Part shown: one piece after another, positions 57,301 to 64,000 of the stretch
Layout of the letters: each line of letters begins with the position of its first letter
Position numbering within the stretch: position 1 is the first letter of the stretch
Origin: Saccharina japonica
Taxonomy: Eukaryota; Sar; Phaeophyceae; Laminariales; Laminariaceae
DNA: 64,000 nt
Direction of reading: 5' to 3'
Assembly (NCBI GenBank): GCA_008828725.1
Contig: MEHQ01003775.1
Span: 62,001 to 126,000, forward strand
Position numbers and translations under genes: made by a program
Notes under the pieces: generated by a model
The model's database searches: none
What the model was told of the DNA's origin: nothing
Seen by the model: only the letters and a program-made list of their open reading frames with translations

Positions 57301-58022
57301 GTTCACTCGAATATGTACAGCGTTGCAGTCAATAGCACACTTTGCCGGTCAGAGTCTTCTTCCTCCAGTACAGCAGGACAACAGTGCACTGCCAACTACG
57401 AAAACAAACGTTATACGACACAGCTTTAATATTTGCCCAGAAGCGATCTGTCTTCTCAACACGAACATATAATAAGCTGTGTGCGTTTCCCACTGTACAC
57501 TGTTTGCATGGTATTTGCGCAACGGTACAGTTAGTAGATGGACTGGGTGCTATCTCAGTTGCTAATATTCAAGTCCATGGCGTACGTACCGCTGGCTGGC
57601 ACAATGGGTGAAATATGGAACTCCTCCATCAGCGGCTGCGGGCTGGGCGCAGGAGTTGATTCCTCTATCGTACCGTTGGCTGGTACGGTGGGCGCTGGAT
57701 TGGATTCCTCTTGTACCAGCGGCTCCGGGCTGGGCGCAGGATTTGACCCCTCTATTGTACTGCTGGCTGGTGCGTTGGGTGTAGAATTGGGTTCCTCTTC
57801 TCTCAGCTGCTCCGGGCTGGGCGCAGGATTTAGTTCCTCTGTCGTACCGCTTGGTGGTACGCCGGGTGCAGGATTAGGTTCATCTGTCAGCGGCACCGGG
57901 CTGGGCTCCGGAGTGGCTTCATGGATCATTGCTGGCGCCGGGGAAGCAGGGTCAGGGCATGAAGTGTTTTCTCCGGGACCACTGTTAGCTACTCTACGAT
58001 GTCGCCACGGGCAGCATCCCAT
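50482..58022 (-). CDS. Guanylate-binding-protein-like large GTPase, ten exons
   Basis: Proposed exons (minus): 58022-57590, 56038-55572, 55393-55074, 54344-54146, 53538-53453, 52844-52701, 52600-52260, 52003-51832, 50999-50834, 50641-50482. All introns are GT-AG and all phases agree, except for one extra base in exon 3. The product would be about 828 residues. Residues 212-219 are the P-loop GPARCGKS; Thr242 in CTSG is the switch I candidate; DVEG at 276-279 is G3; RD at 345-346 in IIVVRD is the guanine-contact motif typical of the GB1/RHD3 GTPases. Helical exons follow (ELKTGF..., DMEDKLAGARRTI..., DLENWIDGLADVF...), then a Gln/Glu-rich coiled coil. Family members remodel membranes or act in defence in animals; the role in algae is unknown. 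No transmembrane segment is seen. Confidence 0.85.
54957..55064. repeat. CT-rich microsatellite in GBP-like intron 3
   Basis: Imperfect CTCTCTCC/CTCTGTCT arrays. On the coding (minus) strand this is GA-rich and begins nine bases after the donor. The plus-strand ORFs through it (54797-55233) are Ser/Leu low complexity. Confidence 0.9.
55074..55393 (-). CDS. GBP-like gene exon 3: RD motif, with homopolymer frameshift
   Basis: Acceptor cgcacgcag; donor AACG|GTGAGA. It encodes IIIFNLAKIQKTT, a helix LAVLENAAKAVS and GHLIIVVRDTYDKAD with the guanine-specificity RD. After RNSVRRKL the frame breaks inside T9 at 55128-55136 (A9 on the coding strand). The next register reads IKVWCLPQPHSDI, the expected end of the GTPase domain, and only that register is in phase with exon 4. 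One base too many is the simplest explanation. Confidence 0.85.
55572..56038 (-). CDS. GBP-like gene exon 2: G1 to G3 motifs
   Basis: Acceptor cgctcttccag precedes the exon; donor AAG|GTACGTAAG ends it. It encodes an acidic linker, then VNFVMIFGPARCGKSFLMNA (P-loop), CTSGVD (switch I) and GFVDVEGLGDKD (G3). These are the strongest family-defining residues of the gene. Confidence 0.9.
56660..56825 (+). repeat. AT-rich dispersed repeat, copy 2
   Basis: Diverged copy of 20690-20845, lying inside the first intron of the GBP-like gene. It contains a short TA dinucleotide run at 56779-56791. Confidence 0.45.
57590..58022 (-). CDS. GBP-like gene exon 1: MGCC start and proline-rich repeats
   Basis: ATG 58020-58022 is followed by Gly-Cys-Cys, the pattern of N-myristoylation plus palmitoylation. 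Residues of about 60-140 are three and a half repeats of a 29-residue unit (NPAPSPEPLVQEESNPAP...). The exon ends with one base before a GTACGTACG donor, which is in phase with exon 2. Linkage to the GTPase rests on phase and proximity, across a 1.55-kb intron. The plus strand is open here too, because the repeat unit is a multiple of three. Confidence 0.6.
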
Positions 58023-59519
58023 CTATTCGGTATCTCCTGCGGTACACGCGACCACAGAACCAACGGAGAATACCGGCGATTGCTGTAGATGGTGTTGGGG
58101 CACCCTGACGCGCTGACCCGATGACTGCTGCTGAGCTCTGCGCTGAGTGGAGGTTTCGCTCGAACAGGCACTACGAAGCGCTACGAGGCGCAAACGCTTG
58201 TACAAGATATCCCCGACCTACGACCACCTACTGCTGCTGTTTCCAACGTATTTTGGATACGTATATTGCTTTGTACCGTTTTGTTTTGACGACGTGGCCA
58301 CGATTTCCGAACAAAAAATAGCAGCGGTTACGCAGAAGTTATATACTACTGTAGTACGTACGAGAGGTATGTAGCATTCGCTTGGCACATATACAGCACC
58401 TCTCGAACCTTGGTATACCTTTTGAAACTGAGGGAATCCAGCGTATACAACTCTGGGAGCTCAGGTTTCCAAAACCTACGTACGTTCAGTGCATAAAATA
58501 GGCGTTAGATCAACAGGGTACACGGATACTACAGTGCACAGCATGTAAATGCTGCCAGATACCAGGTATCGTATATTGACGGCAGTAACTTGGGCTACTG
58601 GATACTACTTACCTTGCAGCGGAGCTACGCTACTGTTGTTATTTAAACTTTTTATGGGTGTTCGCCAACCCATTACGATATTACCAGAGCTGGGGGCTCG
58701 TATTTGACTTTATCGTGCGGTGTGCTGATTTTGTGGATATCGTTCGCATATTATGTTATACTGTACTTGCGCTCGTTTTAACTCGTGCACGATGTAGATA
58801 AGCGAACCCCGTTCCGGCTAAACCTTGGATAAAGCGGAAAATTGTACACAGACAGTGAGCGGGTCTTGAAGGTACGTACGTACAGTTGGTGGTGTGCCTT
58901 TTCCAAACACTTGTTCCCCCACAAGAAAACACAATAATATGGGTTCTCTGGCCCACAGGCCAGGTGTGTGTCTTGCTACGTACAGGTACGTACAGCAATT
59001 GTTATAGTATGTGTGTTCCGCGCTGTTTTCTCCATTGATTTGGCCGGTTCAACGCACGCCTATTCCCATACCGCAGCCGTGGTAGTGGCGGCGGTGACGA
59101 ACAGCAGTCCCCATCGGGAGGGGCGGGTACACGCCGCGTGGGTGCGGCGCCAGTACCAGGCGCCTTGGGCGGGGCCCCGCGAAGCGAGGGGGGCTGCCTC
59201 GTAGTGAAAGGGCGCCGGAGCGAGCGGTAATAGAACGGGCCATCGAGAAACTAGCCCGCGCTTGACGTTTTAGTTATCCGGTAATAATTGTACAATTGTT
59301 CGTTGTATCCCCTTAATTACTGTAGTATATACCAGACTTTGAGAGCACCACAGCAGTCAAGTGTGTCGAGCGACCAGACCTCTCTTAGTACTCGTGCAAA
59401 GAACTTTCGTTGAATGCCGTATTATTTATCCGAGTTTCGGTTACTACATACAGTACAACACCGATTGTTCTGAAACCGTCGACGACTTCAGGAGGTAACA
59501 CCGACGATAAATACGCCTA
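58023..59519. other. Upstream region of the GBP-like gene; no supported gene
   Basis: The promoter of the GBP-like gene should lie just above 58022. No clear TATA box was identified. A GC-rich patch at 59080-59230 contains short frames on both strands. GTACGTAC motifs are frequent. Confidence 0.35.
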
Positions 59520-60303
59520 CAGTAGTAACCATCTGAGAACGGTACTTTTTTTTGTGGGTTCTGCCGATGGCTGTACTGAAAGAACCAAGGCGACAATTCA
59601 CACGCCGGTTGTGTCCAACAATGCCTTGAGTGAAAATGAAAATTCGCGTTCGCGTCGATCTTCATATTTTTCAGTTTTGCTTTAGTTATAGCCTTGAAAG
59701 GCTATTTTTGGTAAGGATTGCAAATGGCCAATTTTCAATATATTTAATTTCGGCTGGCTCAGGAAACCATATTATAGACCCGATATTGAAAATGTGTTCC
59801 CGGAGGATTGTGGTGATTAGCTATACGATCATCATACAAGTTGTATTGTAGTAAAATATCCATTTTTGATGGCGCTGAAAAAGATTCCGTTTTGGGGTTA
59901 ATTCCTTACTGCCAGTAAGGAAAAAAACCGAAAACGGAAAAATTTTCAGCGCCATCAAAAATGGATATTTTACTACAATACAACTTGTATGATGATCGTA
60001 TAGCTTGTCACCACAATCTTCCGGGAACACACTTTCAATATCGGGTCTAGAATGTGGTTTCCTGAGCCAGCCGAAAATAAATATATTGATAATTGACCAT
60101 TTGAAATCCTTACCAAAAATAGCCTTTCAAGGCTATAACTAAAGCAAAACTGAAAAATATAAAGATCGACGCGAACGCGAATTTTCATTTTCACTCAGGG
60201 CATTGTTGGACACAACCGGCGTGTGAATTGTCGCCTTGGTTCTTTCAGTACAGCCATCGGCAGAACCCACAAAAAATAGCACCTTCTCAAATGGTTACTA
60301 CTG
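59520..60303. mobile_element. 784-bp foldback element (near-perfect palindrome)
   Basis: Two arms of about 385 bp are inverted copies with few mismatches. Ends are CAGTAGTAACC...GGTTACTACTG, flanked by TA at 59518-59519 and 60304-60305. The centre is a small hairpin, CCTTACTGCCAGTAAGG, at 59904-59920. TA flanks and full-length inverted arms fit a foldback MITE of Tc1/mariner type. No coding capacity. Confidence 0.88.
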
Positions 60304-60330
60304 TAGTCCCTCAGAACAAAACACGGCGGG

Positions 60331-60510
60331 CATGGCGCCAGATTTCAGGCGCCAAATTATGCATGCCCCCTAGACTCCAAGAAGACTCTCACCGAAACCG
60401 CGAGCATGGCGCAAGATTTCAGGCGCAAATTTCTCGATGCCCCCTAGACTCCAAGACGACTTTCACCAAAACCGCGAGCACGGCGCAAGATTTTATGCCG
60501 CCTACACTCC
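60331..60510 (+). repeat. 74-bp tandem repeat, about 2.5 copies
   Basis: CATGGCGCCAGATTTCAGG, then CATGGCGCAAGATTTCAGG, then CACGGCGCAAGATTTTATG start at 60331, 60405 and 60479. Each is followed by a CCCCCTAGACTCCAAGA-like block. Confidence 0.85.
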
Positions 60511-60682
60511 AAGACAAAACCACCAAACACTCCCACAGACCCAAAAACACGACTCGAAACTCCTACAAAACACGCAACATGACTCAAAACCCCTACAAGA
60601 CACGACAAAGACGCCAAAACAATACGAGCAAAATAACCTAAGCTGGCATATCTTGGTCTTCGTCTTCACTCGCCAAGACTTG

Positions 60683-61345
60683 GATTGGGAAACCTCAGGC
60701 CGCCCAGATGCTATTTTAAACACCCAAGATAGCACACCTAGCTACTCAACTTGAATGTGCCCGAACGTAACCCCTTGGGTTGTTGAAGATGTGGACCAGA
60801 ACACTGATGCATTGTGTCTTATTAGCAGCCGTCTACATAAAAAACAGAGTGGACGATCACCAGGACAGGTAGGTAAGGTATTCTAGCTCCACTGTCGTAC
60901 GAATGCTGCCTTGAATTGGAACCCGTCAACCAATTTGTATCCCCCTGTGATCGAGCCGCGCCCGTTGTTACAGTTGATATCGCTTACTACAGTAGTAACC
61001 ATCTATCTGTGAACGGTACTTTTTTTTGTGGGTTCTGCCGATGGCTGTACTGAAAGAACCAAGGCGACAATTCACACGCCGGTTGTGTCCAACAATGCCC
61101 TGAGTGAAAATGGAAATTCGCGTTCGCGTCGATTTTTATATTTTTCAGTTTTGCTTTAGTTATAGCCTTGAAAGGCTATTTTTGGTAAGGATTGCAAATG
61201 GCCAATTTTCAATATACTTAATATCGGCTGGCTCAGGAAACCATATTCTAGACCCGATATTATTGAAAATGTGTTCCCGGAGGATTGTGGTGATTAGCTA
61301 TACGATCATCATACAAGTTGTATTGTAGTAAAATATCCATTTTTG
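60683..61345 (+). repeat. Direct segmental duplication, copy 1
   Basis: Nearly identical to 63339-64000. It begins GATTGGGAAACCTCAGG and runs into a half-copy of the foldback element. Its true end is unknown because the second copy leaves the window. Confidence 0.9.
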
Positions 61346-61425
61346 ATGGCGCTGAAAAATTTTCCGTTTTGGGGTTAATTCCTTACTGTCAGTAAGGAAA
61401 AAAAACGAAAACGGAAAAAGTATTT
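60990..61425 (+). mobile_element. Half-copy of foldback element
   Basis: Starts CAGTAGTAACC after TA at 60988-60989, includes the whole left arm and the central hairpin CCTTACTGTCAGTAAGG, then diverges. The right arm is missing. Confidence 0.85.
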
Positions 61426-61586
61426 TTTTCCTAAAGAGTCCCCCAGATGTGAAAATATGGATCTCCAGAACTTCGGTCAAAATCGAAATCGGCCCATAAC
61501 TTCGCGAGTTTGCCACTTTTACACTAATTTCAAGATAAAAAAGGCCAGACGTAAAAAAATCGACAAAAAAAAAAAGAAAAGAGGCC

Positions 61587-61680
61587 ACTGCTGTACGTAT
61601 AAGGGCTGTGCATCCATGCCGACGTTTTGTTTACACTGCTGTACGAGCAAGGGCTGCGCATCCATGCCGGCGTTTTCTTT
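61587..61680 (+). repeat. 47-bp tandem repeat, two copies
   Basis: ACTGCTGTACG plus AAGGGCTGYGCATCCATGCC in each copy (61587 and 61634). The AAGGGCT...CCGGC part is shared with the hairpin at 40371 and with 62297. Confidence 0.85.
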
Positions 61681-61689
61681 GTGGACGAT

Positions 61690-61949
61690 GTACGTACGTA
61701 CGAGTCGTACTGCTGGACTGCTGCTGCTGCTGCTGTTGTTGTTATTGCTGCTGTAGATGGGTTATATAAGGACAACTACTATTACGCGACGTAAGGCACA
61801 CGCAAGGTGAGGACTTCCAGAAGCGTCTAAAAACACAAGAACGAAAAAGGAACACGAGTAGTAACCCACAGCAGAGCAGCAGCAGCTATTTCGTACTGCT
61901 GTTTCGTGTGTTGCCACTGCCACTACCACTACCGCTACCACTACTACCA

Positions 61950-62028
<79 letters not shown>

Positions 62029-62048
62029 CACTACTACTACTACTACTA

Positions 62049-62083
<35 letters not shown>

Positions 62084-62090
62084 GCTGTGC
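61690..62090. repeat. CTG tract and long ACT trinucleotide array
   Basis: CTG/TTG triplets at 61708-61755 and an ACT array with CCACTA variants at 61917-62083. All long ORFs over it (poly-Val, poly-Ser, poly-Tyr, poly-Leu) are products of the array. Confidence 0.95.
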
Positions 62091-62783
62091 GTACTGTGCT
62101 GCTGTGTATTCACACTACTGTTGTAGTGGGCTGTTGTAGTGGGTGGATGGATCGATTGGTGAGTGTGTCGATCGGTTGGTGCGTACGTGGGTCGGTGGGT
62201 CGGTGTGGGTGGGTCGGTTCGCACGTGGATGACTGCGTTCGTACCTGTTCGTCGTGGCCGGCCCCGTTTTTTTGTTTTGTATTGTGTTTGTCTGCTACAA
62301 GGGCTCCGCGTGGATGCCGGCATATTATAGTGTGTCAATTTACCTGATCAATGGATCGCGTTATAGCGTGTGGGTCGTGGCCCAGTTATTATTTTGAGTT
62401 ATTGTTTTTGTTTGCTATACCGGCCCTGCCCTGGCATAGTTCGGGGTACCACTACTTATATATGTATAAAACAGCAGTGTGTGTTGTCTTCACAGGAAAC
62501 CCGTTCTTTCTACTGTACCCTGTAATGCGTTTTACAACCTAACTGCAGCAGTACATACATGTAATGGTATGGCCAGTCATATCACATACACCCATTGTCC
62601 TGATCCCTAATCTTAGAGCGATACAAATTGTAATGTGGTCACAGACTGTGAGACAGAGAAAACCCAAACAAATTAAACGTAAATGATTGGGTAAAGGAAG
62701 CGAAATGTCAACTTACCGGATACGAGAACACATCGACACGAGCCAAACCAAAGAGTAAGGACGAAAAGACAATAAAACGAATT
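62091..62783. other. GGTC/GGTT-rich stretch; no supported gene
   Basis: 62150-62220 is rich in GGTCGGTT-like words. 62297-62355 is a member of the short AAGGGCTCCGC family and shares CAATTTACCTG with the flank of the 40371 hairpin. Confidence 0.4.
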
Positions 62784-62975
62784 ATGAAATGCACGGAGTC
62801 AGAAGCACCCCTAGAAAAAAAGCATGCGTGCCCAAGAGAACAGATAACTGCTGCACGGGCGAAGCAACACGAAGGAGAGGAAGACACCGGCCTAGAAGTA
62901 CGTACTATTATTAATGATGTAGGAGGTACTGTACGTAAATGTTCGACCAGCAGGTGGCAGCATGGTAAAAAATGA
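62784..62975 (+). CDS. Open frame, 63 codons, unrecognised
   Basis: MKCTESEAPLEKKHACPREQ followed by a hydrophilic Lys/Glu-rich region and EVRTIINDVGGTVRKC. Composition is protein-like. The opposite strand (62708-63043) is also open. Evidence is only composition. Confidence 0.2.
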   Translation: MKCTESEAPLEKKHACPREQITAARAKQHEGEEDTGLEVRTIINDVGGTVRKCSTSRWQHGKK

Positions 62976-63338
62976 AAGGAGAGTTCGTATATATCTACGT
63001 GCACAATGTTTATTGTCATTAGTTTCCTTCTTCGTCTAGACAATAAACGCTTTGTCCGCAGTCCTCGGCTTTAGATGAAGCTGCAGCAATGCAGTTTGTT
63101 GCTTCTGTTTTTTTTGCTGCTGCAGCTGCTGCTGTGCATTATGTTGACGCTGTGCTGCTGGCGAGGTAACCCGTTTTTCTTGCGTCGCCTTTACTATATT
63201 AAGACCACTCCGTAGGAAAGCCTTGTATAATAGATAGATTCGCCGATGGCATTGTGTATCGGGCTTACCGTATTATTAATAGTTGATAATTTCTCTCGGC
63301 ATAGATTGTTGAGCGCAGTGAACTCGTAGAACTCCTAG
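62976..63338. other. No supported gene
   Basis: Contains CTG/CAG triplets at 63075-63150. Nothing else seen. Confidence 0.4.
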
Positions 63339-64000
63339 ATTGGGAAACCTCAGGCCGCCCAGATGCTATTTTAAACACCCAAGATAGCACACCTAGCTAC
63401 TCAACTTGAATGTGCCCGAACGTAACCCCTTGGGTTGTTGAAGATGTGGACCAGAACACTGATGCATTGTGTCTTATTAGCAGCCGTCTACATAAAAAAC
63501 AGAGTGGACGATCACCAGGACAGGTAGGTAAGGTATTCTAGCTCCACTGTCGTACGAATGCTGCCTTGAATTGGAACCCGTCAACCAATTTGTATCCCCC
63601 TGTGATCGAGCCGCGCCCGTTGTTACAGTTGATATCGCTTACTACAGTAGTAACCATCTATCTGTGAACGGTACTTTTTTTTGTGGGTTCTGCCGATGGC
63701 TGTACTGAAAGAACCAAGGCGACAATTCACACGCCGGTTGTGTCCAACAATGCCCTGAGTGAAAATGGAAATTCGCGTTCGCGTCGATTTTTATATTTTT
63801 CAGTTTTGCTTTAGTTATAGCCTTGAAAGGCTATTTTTGGTAAGGATTCAAATGGCCAATTTTCAATATACTTAATTCGGCTGGCTCAGGAAACCATATT
63901 CTAGACCCGATATTATTGAAAATGTGTTCCCGGAGGATTGTGGTGATAGCTATACGATCATCATACAAGTTGTATTGTAGTAAAATATCCATTTTTGATG
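63339..64000 (+). repeat. Direct segmental duplication, copy 2 (runs off the window)
   Basis: Copy of 60683-61345 at an offset of about 2656 bp. It shows a few single-base deletions relative to copy 1 (for example GGATTCAAATGG for GGATTGCAAATGG, and TTAATTCGG for TTAATATCGG). Confidence 0.9.

Noticed and set aside
57538..58116. 192-codon plus-strand ORF
   Set aside because: Explained by the in-frame tandem repeat of exon 1 on the other strand; it has no motif or splice support.
61762..62338. Poly-Val, poly-Ser and poly-Leu ORFs
   Set aside because: Direct translation of the ACT array.

Overview
The window looks like nuclear DNA of a stramenopile alga, most likely a brown alga or a close relative. 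The evidence is: two intact genes built from EsV-1-7 cysteine/histidine modules (a family expanded in brown algae and named after a phaeovirus gene); a ten-exon gene with GTACGT/GTGCGN/GTGAGN donors and phase-consistent introns; frequent CTG/CAG and GTAC-rich microsatellites; low gene density; and several layers of transposon debris. No bacterial operons, rRNA genes, CRISPR arrays or complete tRNA genes were seen.

Region 1 (1-21,100) is an old inverted segmental duplication. The arms lie at about 1-4,290 and 16,525-21,110, with a spacer of about 12 kb. Each arm carries one EsV-1-7 gene (minus at 2252-3373, plus at 17491-18501) and a short unrecognised reading frame that has stayed open and colinear. 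The left gene is exactly one 37-residue module longer than the right. The spacer holds a CTG microsatellite, a 416-bp tandem duplication with a candidate duplicated exon, and two other weak exon candidates. A third, decayed EsV-1-7 copy lies just outside the right arm at 21,905-22,121.

Region 2 (23,300-38,800) is repeat-dominated. It contains a 146-bp tandem repeat, a 3.85-kb broken APE-type non-LTR retrotransposon (LINE) placed head to tail with a 1.48-kb repeat that also occurs upstream, a large inverted repeat around this block, a TA-flanked MITE whose empty site survives in the opposite arm, and a tRNA-derived SINE whose last 67 bp equal the LINE 3' end. One N and long G/C homopolymers sit at the junctions, so assembly errors are possible.

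Region 3 (38,800-50,400) has weak ORFs and degenerate repeats. No gene in it is recognised.

Region 4 (50,482-58,022, minus) is the best multi-exon gene: a guanylate-binding-protein-like large GTPase. It has a possible N-terminal MGCC lipidation signal, a proline-rich repeat exon, P-loop/DxxG/RD motifs, helical exons and a coiled-coil C terminus. A T9 homopolymer in exon 3 shifts the frame.

Region 5 (58,120-64,000) has a 784-bp foldback element, partial copies of it inside a direct duplication that runs off the window, and trinucleotide arrays.

All coordinates and gene models were read by eye. No database search or alignment was run.
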